A stretch of 41,763 nucleotides of DNA from a virus. Below, one piece after another: positions 8,107 to 15,776 of this stretch (its first letter is position 1; every line of letters begins with the position of its first letter). Both the position numbers and the translations under genes were made by a program. The stretch is from positions 1 through 41,763 of the IMG/VR virus record IMGVR_UViG_3300027763_000102. One strand, written 5' to 3'. The notes under the pieces were generated by a model, which was given only the letters and a program-made list of their open reading frames with translations, did no database searches and was not told the DNA's origin.

Positions 8107-10992
8107 ATGGCACAAAGTGGATACACACCAATTTTGATTTACGCAAGCGGCACTGCTTCAGCAGTTCCTTTAGCGGCAAATATGACAAGCAGTGCATCTG
8201 GCGCTGAGTTGGCATTGAACTATGTTGACGGCAAGTTGTATTACAAAAACAGTGCTGGTGTTGTGACGCTGTTAGCTGGCTCTGGTGGTGGTGGCCCTGC
8301 CGCTGGTTCTAATACTCAGATCCAGTTCAATAACGGCGGTGTGTTTGGTGCTTCATCTTCATTGACATGGGATGGCACTTATCTGACCGCAGGAAGCATT
8401 AAGGATAGCGCACTGACTTCAGGCCGTGTGACTTACGCCACAACAAGTGGCTTGCTGACTGACTCTGCCAATCTTTTGTACTCTGGTACTGACCTGACTG
8501 TTTATGGCATCACAGTAGGCCGTGGTGCGGGTGCTGTGTCTACCAATACTGCGGTGGGTGCTAGTGCTTTGGCGGCTAATACAAGCGCAACCAATACTGT
8601 CGCTATTGGTAATTCAGCCCTTCCTGTTAATACAACTGGTATTGATAATACTGCGGTTGGTTCGCAAGCCATGTTCTTAAACACAACAGGGCAGAACAAT
8701 ACGGCTACTGGTCGTCAAGCCTTGTACACCAACTCATCAGGTGGGAACAATACAGCGTTTGGATATGGCGCACTTATTTCCAATTCGACAGCATCTTACA
8801 ATACCGCTGTAGGTTATCAGGCGGGGTATAGCAATACTACAGCCGCAGAAAATGTTTTTGTTGGTACTCAATCTGGTTATGCAAACCAAACAGGTATTGG
8901 CTTAACACTTGTTGGTCATTTGGCTGGTACAAATAATACAGGAAGTGATAACACTGCTTTGGGTTTTGCCGCTTTGCGTAGCAATACTTCTGGTGCAAGT
9001 AACGTAGCAGTTGGTGGTGGAATTGGTGCGGCAACAAATGGTGCGTTAGGAAGCAATACAACAGGTTCATTTAACACTGCAGTAGGTAAGCAATCTCTTT
9101 TCTCCAACACCACAGCATCTAACAATACTGCTGTAGGTTACAGAGCAGGATACACAAATACCACTGGCGCTTACAACACTTTTGTTGGTGGTATAGATGT
9201 TATTTATGGTGGTGCGGCTGGATACTCAAATACAACAGGCTCTTACAACACAGCTTTGGGTAATGGCGCTTTATTGAGTAACACTACCGCCAATGACAAT
9301 GTTTCAGTTGGTTATCAGTCAATGACTTTTAACACAACTGGCGCGTCCAATGTGGCTCTTGGTAGGCAAGCGCTTTACTCAAACACCACAGCTTCTAACA
9401 ACACTGCTGTTGGGTATCAGGCAATGTACACGGGGACTACCGCCTCAAATAACACTGCCTTTGGATACCAAGCCGCATATTCAAATAGTTCTGGCGGTGC
9501 GCTTACAGCTATTGGCTATCTTGCTGGGCATGAAAATACAACAGGCAACTACAACACATCTCTTGGTTCAAATGCTTTATATGCAACTACAACTGGTTCA
9601 AGCAATACAGCGATTGGACAGGCCGCGCTCCAAGCCAACACCACAGCATCTAACAACACTGCTGTAGGTTATACAGCTCTTTATTCAAATACCACAGGCA
9701 CAGTCAACAACGCTTTTGGTCAAGCGGCACTGTATTCAAATACAACTGGTGGAGGAAACACCGCTATTGGTAATGCGGCTTTGTATTCAAATGTAAGTAA
9801 CTCAAATAATGTGGCAGTTGGACAACAAGCATTAGCTAATGCAACAGCAAATAACAATACTGCTGTAGGTTATCAAGCACTTCAGAACAACACCACAGCA
9901 TCTAATAACACTGCTGTCGGTCAATTATCAATGGCTAACAACACCACTGGCGCATCAAATGTTGCTGTGGGTCAAGGTGCGTTGTACACAAACACAACTG
10001 GTGGTAACAATACTGCTATTGGTCTATCAGCACTCGTTGCAAACACCACAGCAACAAATAATACTGGTGTTGGGGCACAAGCATTAGCGGCGACTACAAC
10101 TGGTGATTTAAATGCCGCAGTTGGTGCTTATGCTCTAGCAAATAATACATCTGGCGTTCGCTCAGTAGCAATGGGTGTTAACACAATGTTCGGCAACACC
10201 ACAGGTTCTTACAATACGGCTCTTGGTTATTATGCTCTTGGTAGCAACACCACAGCATCAATCAACACTGCTGTAGGTTATCAGGCGGCTTATGCAAATA
10301 CAACTGGAGCTCTTGATGCTTTTGGCGCAAACGCTCTTTCATCAAACACAACGGGCAACTACAGCAAAGCGTTTGGAGAGTCGGCTCTTTTAAGTAACAC
10401 CACGGGAGACTCCAACTGTGCGTTTGGCGGCTCTGCAATGAGGGCAAACACAACTGGTGCACAAAATTCTGCTTTTGGTGAAAGCGCATTAAGATATAAC
10501 ACAACTGGTGGGTATAACACTGTTATTGGCGCAAACTCTGGCGACCAAATTACTACTGGTTCTAGAAACTCAATCCTTGGACGTTACAACGGCAACCAAA
10601 ATGGCATAGACATTCGCACAGCAAGTAATGTTATTGTGCTGTCTGATGGAGATGGAAATATCCCAGTTTTGTGGGACAGCAGTAAAACAGCAACTTTGTA
10701 TGCTAATCCGGGTAGCCCACAATTTTCTAACACACAAGCTGTTACGCTGGCAAATGGCGCAACCGTGGACTACGCCGCATTTTCTGGATTCCTTATTGTC
10801 AATAATTGGAACCAAGGTGGCGTTGGAGTATGGATTTGCGGAGCTGGTGCTGTTACGTTGATTTCTACCGTGTCTGGTGGTTATGGAAGTTTGGCTTATA
10901 ACTCCGGTGTAAATGGCTATACATGGACGGCAACTGTCGGTTCAACTGCGGCATACACATTTACAGCGATTCGTACTCGTGGTAATGCATAA
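8107..10992 (+). CDS. Long tail fibre with YadA-like head repeats
   Basis: 961 residues. The N-terminal ~150 residues form an attachment part. Residues about 155-830 are a run of ~14-residue repeats of the type NNTAVGYQALYSNTTG, the pattern of the trimeric autotransporter (YadA) head, which folds as a left-handed parallel beta roll. The C-terminal ~130 residues (from about YNTVIGANSGDQ onward) are non-repetitive, with hydrophobic GVWICGAGAVTLIS strands, and probably form the receptor-binding tip. AAGGA lies upstream of the ATG. It stands between the first fibre and its probable chaperone at 11002. The long, near-identical DNA repeats could support length change. Confidence 0.8.
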   Translation: MAQSGYTPILIYASGTASAVPLAANMTSSASGAELALNYVDGKLYYKNSAGVVTLLAGSGGGGPAAGSNTQIQFNNGGVFGASSSLTWDGTYLTAGSIKDSALTSGRVTYATTSGLLTDSANLLYSGTDLTVYGITVGRGAGAVSTNTAVGASALAANTSATNTVAIGNSALPVNTTGIDNTAVGSQAMFLNTTGQNNTATGRQALYTNSSGGNNTAFGYGALISNSTASYNTAVGYQAGYSNTTAAENVFVGTQSGYANQTGIGLTLVGHLAGTNNTGSDNTALGFAALRSNTSGASNVAVGGGIGAATNGALGSNTTGSFNTAVGKQSLFSNTTASNNTAVGYRAGYTNTTGAYNTFVGGIDVIYGGAAGYSNTTGSYNTALGNGALLSNTTANDNVSVGYQSMTFNTTGASNVALGRQALYSNTTASNNTAVGYQAMYTGTTASNNTAFGYQAAYSNSSGGALTAIGYLAGHENTTGNYNTSLGSNALYATTTGSSNTAIGQAALQANTTASNNTAVGYTALYSNTTGTVNNAFGQAALYSNTTGGGNTAIGNAALYSNVSNSNNVAVGQQALANATANNNTAVGYQALQNNTTASNNTAVGQLSMANNTTGASNVAVGQGALYTNTTGGNNTAIGLSALVANTTATNNTGVGAQALAATTTGDLNAAVGAYALANNTSGVRSVAMGVNTMFGNTTGSYNTALGYYALGSNTTASINTAVGYQAAYANTTGALDAFGANALSSNTTGNYSKAFGESALLSNTTGDSNCAFGGSAMRANTTGAQNSAFGESALRYNTTGGYNTVIGANSGDQITTGSRNSILGRYNGNQNGIDIRTASNVIVLSDGDGNIPVLWDSSKTATLYANPGSPQFSNTQAVTLANGATVDYAAFSGFLIVNNWNQGGVGVWICGAGAVTLISTVSGGYGSLAYNSGVNGYTWTATVGSTAAYTFTAIRTRGNA

Positions 10993-11001
10993 GGATTTAA
11001 C

Positions 11002-11304
11002 ATGACATATAAAGCAGAAAAAATTGATGGTCAACGAGGCCATTACAAAATTACCATGCAAAGAGATGGTAAAGAACTTGTTTTTAATGTAGGCGTTGCT
11101 TCTGAAGACCAGTTGGACGAAGTTGTTCAATTCCATTTAGATTATCTTGATAACGGAATCCTTGCTTACACGCCAACGTACAGTGACTTACGTAAAGCCG
11201 CATACCCATCATTTGCAGACCAGTTTGACCTGTTGTATCACGGCGGGTATGACGCATGGAAAGCGGCAATTGATGCCGTCAAGACTCAGTTCCCCAAACC
11301 TTAA
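11002..11304 (+). CDS. Small fibre-associated protein, XkdW-like C-terminus
   Basis: 100 residues. The C-terminal part, YPSFADQFDLLYHGGYDAW followed by KAAIDAVKTQFPKP, matches the pattern of small phage proteins (XkdW type and tail-fibre assembly proteins) placed directly after fibre genes. The N-terminal half is a short beta-rich domain. AAGGATTTAAC precedes the ATG and the gene follows the fibre by nine bases. A fibre-assembly chaperone or cap role is likely by position; the exact activity is unknown. Confidence 0.6.
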   Translation: MTYKAEKIDGQRGHYKITMQRDGKELVFNVGVASEDQLDEVVQFHLDYLDNGILAYTPTYSDLRKAAYPSFADQFDLLYHGGYDAWKAAIDAVKTQFPKP

Positions 11305-11313
11305 AGGAAAATC

Positions 11314-11535
11314 ATGACTATCGAAACACAAACCTTAACCCCTGAACAAATTGCTCGCCACTACAGTGCCGCAATGGACTCAGTAAACTTGATTAACGCA
11401 GGACAGCCTGAAAAAATGTCTGACGAAGACTGGGCTGACACTGTTGCTCGTAACAAAGAGCATTTAAAAATTATGTTGGCTAAAGACTTTTGGACAACAG
11501 AAGACCTGACGCCTTTGCAAGCCGCATCAGCATAA
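11314..11535 (+). CDS. Small acidic hypothetical protein
   Basis: 73 residues, mostly helical in composition, with a conserved-looking core INAGQPEKMSDEDWADTVARN. It has a good ribosome binding site (AAAGGAAAATC) and lies nine bases after the previous gene in the fibre-to-lysis transition. I do not recognise the family. Confidence 0.55.
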   Translation: MTIETQTLTPEQIARHYSAAMDSVNLINAGQPEKMSDEDWADTVARNKEHLKIMLAKDFWTTEDLTPLQAASA

Positions 11536-11583
11536 CGGGAAGCCACCACCCGACCTTGGTGGCAAATTTCATGGAGATGAAAA

Positions 11584-11745
11584 ATGGATGAAATCAAACT
11601 TTCAACTGATCTGGTAAATGCTGTTTTGCAATATTTGGGCAATCGTCCTTTTGTTGAAGTAGCTGGCTTGATTCAGGGCATTCAACAGCAAGCGTCAGAA
11701 CAAGGCGCACAACCTGTTGTTGCTGAAGAACCAGCGGCTGAGTAA
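11584..11745 (+). CDS. Small helical hypothetical protein (53 aa)
   Basis: A short gene read directly from the sequence: MDEIKLSTDLVNAVLQYLGN at the start, then a helical segment RPFVEVAGLIQGIQQQA and an acidic end. GGAG lies about ten bases upstream of the ATG. A six-base-pair hairpin (GCCACC/GGTGGC) sits in the gap before it. Similar tiny proteins with an N-AV-x-YL-x-xRP-x-x-EV core occur beside fibre genes in other environmental phages, function unknown. Confidence 0.65.
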   Translation: MDEIKLSTDLVNAVLQYLGNRPFVEVAGLIQGIQQQASEQGAQPVVAEEPAAE

Positions 11746-11766
11746 TACGTAAGCGGAGATTGACCG

Positions 11767-11982
11767 ATGGAGCCTATTCACGAACTTGCCACTGAAACCG
11801 ACAAGAGGTTGAGTGTCCATGAGGCAATCTGCGCTCAACGATACGAAGGCATACAAGCGCGTTTTGACGAAGGCTCCAAGCGCATGACAAAGATTGAGTA
11901 CCTACTTTATGTAGTGATCGCTGTTATGTTGCTTGGCCCCGGCGTTGCCGCAGAATTTGTAAAAAAACTTCTTGGGCTGTGA
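11767..11982 (+). CDS. Single-span membrane protein, probable lysis accessory
   Basis: 71 residues: a soluble helical N-terminal part with charged heptad-like pattern (residues 1-44), then one membrane span about residues 46-62 (LLYVVIAVMLLGPGVAA), then FVKKLLGL. This layout resembles XhlA-type hemolysin or holin partners. It opens the run of small membrane proteins that leads to the endopeptidase at 13200. Role in lysis is inferred from layout and place. Confidence 0.6.
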   Translation: MEPIHELATETDKRLSVHEAICAQRYEGIQARFDEGSKRMTKIEYLLYVVIAVMLLGPGVAAEFVKKLLGL

Positions 11983-11989
11983 GACATGA

Positions 11990-12274
11990 ATGAAGTGGTT
12001 TTGGCTATTGCTCATTTGCTTGGTTTTTTGGGCAAGTGCCAAAGCACCCTGCACAATTTCAGACTTTTATGCTCTGAGTTGGTTGGGAAATCCGTCGGAG
12101 AGGCATCAGCGTTTGTCAGAATGGCTCACCACGAATGGTGATAACTGTTCGTCTGAGCAGTTGGTGGGAATTTGGAACAACTTGTCCATGTGGGCAGGGG
12201 TTGCAGACAGCGCAGAGTTAAGGGCTAAAGTTCTTTATTACTACGCCAGAGCGGTTGAAAGGGAAAAGAAATGA
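11990..12274 (+). CDS. Small secreted or membrane-anchored protein in the lysis cassette
   Basis: 94 residues. The N-terminus MKWFWLLLICLVFWASAKAP is a hydrophobic signal sequence or anchor; the mature part contains two cysteines (CTIS and NCSS) that could form a periplasmic disulfide. The last bases overlap the next start (ATGA). Because it sits between membrane proteins and upstream of holin and endopeptidase genes, a spanin-like or lysis-inhibition role is possible, but no known family is recognised. Confidence 0.55.
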   Translation: MKWFWLLLICLVFWASAKAPCTISDFYALSWLGNPSERHQRLSEWLTTNGDNCSSEQLVGIWNNLSMWAGVADSAELRAKVLYYYARAVEREKK

Positions 12275-12510
12275 TCACTCTCGACAAATGGTATCCGCTA
12301 GTGCATCCAACGCCACATGACGCCAAATCTGTTGCTTTTGAGAAAGCATGCAAGCGTGTTGAAATGGAATACAAGGCGGCTTTAGAATGCCACAAGCAAG
12401 TTAAGGCCACGCAAGAATTAGAAGTTGAGCTTTACAACAAAAGGGCTAGAGAAAATACAATTTCGTTGGAGAATATTAACAATCACCGACGTTTTGCAAT
12501 ATTTGTGTGA
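12271..12510 (+). CDS. Small helical hypothetical protein in the lysis cassette
   Basis: 79 residues, charged and mainly helical (HDAKSVAFEKACKRVEMEYK), with no membrane span. Its start overlaps the previous stop by four bases and its end is seven bases from the next start, so it is translationally linked to the lysis genes. Function not recognised. Confidence 0.5.
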   Translation: MITLDKWYPLVHPTPHDAKSVAFEKACKRVEMEYKAALECHKQVKATQELEVELYNKRARENTISLENINNHRRFAIFV

Positions 12511-12517
12511 GATAGAT

Positions 12518-12748
12518 ATGGAAAACACCAAAGACAAACTGACGTTCTATGTGACCTTTATGGTCAGCATCACGCTTTGCGTCTCGGTACTGGCTATGGT
12601 TATTTCGTTCATGCTCGGCTTGTGGGCCAAGGAAGTGGATAACGCAGAAATCTTCAAAATGATTAGCCCCGCCTTCTCCACGCTGATCGGCGGCATGATC
12701 GGCTTCTTGTCAGGCATCAAACTCAACCAAACCGAGGATAAAAAATGA
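12518..12748 (+). CDS. Two-span holin-like membrane protein
   Basis: 76 residues from the ATG at 12518; a longer in-frame start at 12425 would overlap the previous gene by 86 bases. Two hydrophobic spans, about residues 9-33 (LTFYVTFMVSITLCVSVLAM...) and 50-67 (ISPAFSTLIGGMIGFLSGI), separated by a short acidic loop, with both ends charged. This is the layout of small class II holins. It is followed by a second holin-like gene that overlaps it by four bases, so this could instead be an antiholin. Confidence 0.6.
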   Translation: MENTKDKLTFYVTFMVSITLCVSVLAMVISFMLGLWAKEVDNAEIFKMISPAFSTLIGGMIGFLSGIKLNQTEDKK

Positions 12749-13203
12749 TTGGCCTAGACGCACTCCTAAACATTGGCGGTAAGATTTTGGACAAGGTACT
12801 GCCTGACCCAGAGCAAAAGGCCAAAGCGCAATTAGAGTTGACCAAGCTGGCGCAAGATGGCGAGTTGGCAAAGATGGCTAACGACACTAAGTTGTTGGAG
12901 TTGAATAACGCAAATACCGACAGCGCAAGAGATATGAACGCAAAGGTTCAAGAGTCAACCAATGCGTCATGGCTTGCTAAAAACACGGCCTATGCGCTTG
13001 ATATAGGCATTGTGGCGGCTACCATATTCCTTGCGTGGTTTGCCTTTATGAAGGGCGTTCCAGAGGCCAACAAAGAGCTTGTATACATGGCTTTGGGCTC
13101 TTTAATCACAATGAGTGGCACTGTGTTGAATTTTCACCGAGGAAGTTCACAAGGATCAAAAGACAAAGCGACAGAAATCCAAGCACTAAAGGATAAAAAA
13201 TGA
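12745..13203 (+). CDS. Holin-like protein, GTA_holin_3TM type
   Basis: 152 residues. The N-terminus ALLNIGGKILDKVLPDPEQK followed by an AKAQLELTKLAQDGELAKM helix and, later, an NASWLAKNTA segment is the pattern of the GTA_holin_3TM family; two hydrophobic spans follow (about 84-104 and 112-128), with a basic C-terminus NFHRGSSQGSKDKA. It would open the inner membrane to let the endopeptidase at 13200 reach the wall. Both ends overlap neighbours by four bases (ATGA), showing tight coupling within the lysis cassette. Confidence 0.75.
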   Translation: MIGLDALLNIGGKILDKVLPDPEQKAKAQLELTKLAQDGELAKMANDTKLLELNNANTDSARDMNAKVQESTNASWLAKNTAYALDIGIVAATIFLAWFAFMKGVPEANKELVYMALGSLITMSGTVLNFHRGSSQGSKDKATEIQALKDKK

Positions 13204-13643
13204 AACTCACAGAACATTTTTCCCTTGAAGAATTAACCCATACAGACCATCGTGAATATGATAATACGCCAAATGATTCGGAACTGGAAAACCTCAAACG
13301 CCTTGCAGAATTTCTTGAAGACGTCAAAACTGTATTGGGCGGTAAGCCTGTGATGATTAATTCTGCCTTCAGGAGCAAGGCCGTAAATGACGCAGTGAAA
13401 TCCAAAGACTCCAGCCAACATAGGGTGGGGTGCGCGGCAGACCTTAAAGTGCCCGGCATGACCCCCGATGACGTAGTTAAAGCTGTAATCGCATCAAATC
13501 TTGGCTATGACCAAGTGATACGTGAATTTGCAACACCAACTGGCGGTGGATGGACTCACATTAGCATCCCCAATACCCCTGATGCAAAGCCTCGAAAACA
13601 GGCATTAATCATCGATAAGCAGGGCACTCGTGCCTACGCTTGA
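13200..13643 (+). CDS. M15 family peptidoglycan peptidase (endolysin)
   Basis: 147 residues, a single Peptidase_M15A/VanY-like domain. Zinc ligands are visible as H74 and D81 in SSQHRVGCAADL and H120 in WTHIS; NSAFRS (54-59) is the usual preceding motif. The enzyme should cut peptide cross-links of the cell wall during lysis. There is no signal peptide, so release depends on the holin encoded just upstream, whose stop overlaps this start. Length is that of a bare catalytic domain with no wall-binding module, as in many phages of Gram-negative hosts. Confidence 0.9.
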   Translation: MKLTEHFSLEELTHTDHREYDNTPNDSELENLKRLAEFLEDVKTVLGGKPVMINSAFRSKAVNDAVKSKDSSQHRVGCAADLKVPGMTPDDVVKAVIASNLGYDQVIREFATPTGGGWTHISIPNTPDAKPRKQALIIDKQGTRAYA

Positions 13644-13689
13644 TGCCTTACCTGAATGATGGGAAAATAGACAAAAATGAAGGATTGAT

Positions 13690-14328
13690 ATGGCAACTAT
13701 CCCATCTTGGGTAATGACTTATGACAGCTTGACCTCCACAGTACTTCAGTACTTGGAGCGCAAAGACGTTGCCGTCGTTGATGCCATTCCCACCTTCATA
13801 TCTTTGGCTGAGTTTGAAATTGCGCAAGAGATTAAGACTTTGGGTCAATTGCAAGTTGCGCAAGCTACTATGACGGCAAATAATTCCTTGTTGCAAAAGC
13901 CTTCTCGGTGGCGCAAGACAGTGTCGATGAGTGTCACAGTCGCTGGCAAGAAACAACCCGTCTATTTGCGCAAGTACGAATACTTAAAAAACTATTGGCC
14001 AGACGCAGATCAAACAGATGTGCCTTTGTACTATGCTGATACCGATTGGGAGCATTGGTACATCGCACCTACGCCTAATTTGGCCTATGCATTTGAAGTG
14101 CTGTACTACGAGCGCATAGCACCATTAAGTTCAGCAAACCAAACAAATTGGCTGACTCAGAACGCCCCAAATGCCATGCTGTTTGGAACCTTGTTGCAAG
14201 CGATGCAGTTCCTCAAGAACGATCAACGTACTATCTTCCAACAAAAATATACAGAAGCACTTCAGGCTTTGAAGGCAGAAGATGTTGCTCGCGTTGGCGA
14301 CAGACAAGCTGTTGCTGTTGACAGCTAA
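13690..14328 (+). CDS. Head-tail adaptor protein (SU10/P22 gp4-like)
   Basis: 212 residues with the features of podovirus adaptor proteins: N-terminal helix [17 protein letters not shown], the block [18 protein letters not shown], then beta strands with [16 protein letters not shown] and [17 protein letters not shown], and a C-terminal helix. Such proteins bind below the portal and hold the nozzle. AAGGATTGAT precedes the ATG. It is followed by a spike-like protein and then the nozzle, giving a tail-machine gene order. The protein at 4627 may be a second, modified member of the neck. Confidence 0.75.
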   Translation: MATIPSWVMTYDSLTSTVLQYLERKDVAVVDAIPTFISLAEFEIAQEIKTLGQLQVAQATMTANNSLLQKPSRWRKTVSMSVTVAGKKQPVYLRKYEYLKNYWPDADQTDVPLYYADTDWEHWYIAPTPNLAYAFEVLYYERIAPLSSANQTNWLTQNAPNAMLFGTLLQAMQFLKNDQRTIFQQKYTEALQALKAEDVARVGDRQAVAVDS

Positions 14329-14339
14329 AAGGAACCACC

Positions 14340-15776
14340 ATGACATCATATTTAAATCCGTATACTGGCCAGACAATCTCTCCCAGCCAAGTAGGCTATG
14401 AGGCGCTTACGATCTCAACAAATACGACCCTTGAGTGGCCAATTAATGGAAACTACGACAACGTTGTTGCTAACATTATTGAGGTTACTGCAACAGTGGG
14501 CGCGGGAACATTCACTGGATATATCAGCGGAACAACCCTGACAATCAGTGCTGTAACCTCTGGCACCTTGAGCGTAGGACAAGTAATTTCAGGAACTGGT
14601 GTTGCATCTGGGACAACCATTACAGCACTCGGAACAGGCACTGGAGGCGTTGGCAACTACACAGTATCTATCTCTCAGACAGTTGGTTCTGTTGGTTCGC
14701 AAATTACGATTAGTACAACAAATTTAAAGCTGTACATGCCACCAGCGACATCAGTGTCTACTGGTCAAAGTGCATTGATTCGCAACATTGGTTCACAAAC
14801 ATTTACTGTGGTAGATACCAGTGGTAATACCATTGTGTCGATTGCCTCTGGAATTGCTCAGTACGTATACGTTACCAGTAACACCACCATCAATGGCACA
14901 TGGGGTACGGTTACGTTTGGCGCGGGTACATCGGCGGCAAATGCGGCTACGTTGGCTGGTTATGGTCTCAAAGCCATCAACACTACGTTGAACACAGAAA
15001 CACAAGTATCTACGTTCTCTTCTGCATACACTTTTAATGCATTTGATCGCTCATCCTTGTATGTGTGGACTGGTGGCGCGGGCACAGTGACTTTCCCATC
15101 TGCATCCGATGTGGGTGAAGGTTGGTACGTCGTAATTAAGAACGATGGCACTGGTATTTTGAATATTGCATTGACTGGATCAAACACAATTGATGGCGCC
15201 GTTAGCGCACAACTTCAAATTGCTGAATCTTTTGTTGTTGTTTCTGATGGAACCAACTATGTTTCATACGCCTATGGCCAATCAGCACAGTTTTTCTTTA
15301 CTCAATTGGCAAAGAATGTAACGGGCGGCACGGTGACACTGACATCTGCTGAAGCATCTAGCATCATTCAAGAGTACACAGGCACTTTGGTGTCAAACTG
15401 TACAGTTATTCTGCCTCCAACAGTGCAGTTGTATTCATTACAAAATAAGACGACTGGCTCATACACACTGACTTTTAGCACTGGTGTTGTTGGTGGGACA
15501 AACATAACGTTACCTCAAAACCAGACCATCATTGCAATTTGCGATGGGACAAACGTTTTTAACGCACAGACATCGACTTCATCGTTTATTAATGCGTTGA
15601 CTTTGGGTAATGGATCTGCCGCCGCTCCTTCGCTTTCTTTTACTGGAAGTGCAACGACTGGTCTGTACCTTGCCGCGACAAATCAATTAGGATTTGCCAT
15701 CAACGGTTTGAACGCAGGCACCTTGGCATCTACTGGATTGCGTATGCCTGTAGGGATCAACGGTGGAGCGTTCTAA
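14340..15776 (+). CDS. Tail spike/fibre-like protein with mobile beta domain
   Basis: 478 residues. The N-terminus [20 protein letters not shown] followed by beta strands resembles tail proteins encoded next to podovirus nozzle genes. Residues about 55-126 ([13 protein letters not shown] to [11 protein letters not shown]) are the same module seen in the protein at 769. The C-terminus [19 protein letters not shown] followed by GINGGAF is typical of phage fibres. It begins 12 bases after the adaptor with AAAGGAACCACC, and its stop overlaps the nozzle start by one base (TAATG). Probable role: adhesion or tail appendage. Confidence 0.65.
   Translation: MTSYLNPYTGQTISPSQVGYEALTISTNTTLEWPINGNYDNVVANIIEVTATVGAGTFTGYISGTTLTISAVTSGTLSVGQVISGTGVASGTTITALGTGTGGVGNYTVSISQTVGSVGSQITISTTNLKLYMPPATSVSTGQSALIRNIGSQTFTVVDTSGNTIVSIASGIAQYVYVTSNTTINGTWGTVTFGAGTSAANAATLAGYGLKAINTTLNTETQVSTFSSAYTFNAFDRSSLYVWTGGAGTVTFPSASDVGEGWYVVIKNDGTGILNIALTGSNTIDGAVSAQLQIAESFVVVSDGTNYVSYAYGQSAQFFFTQLAKNVTGGTVTLTSAEASSIIQEYTGTLVSNCTVILPPTVQLYSLQNKTTGSYTLTFSTGVVGGTNITLPQNQTIIAICDGTNVFNAQTSTSSFINALTLGNGSAAAPSLSFTGSATTGLYLAATNQLGFAINGLNAGTLASTGLRMPVGINGGAF

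Noticed and set aside
8560-10540. CRISPR array or satellite suggested by the periodic DNA
   Set aside because: The repeats are a continuous coding frame of ~14-residue protein units; there are no spacers.
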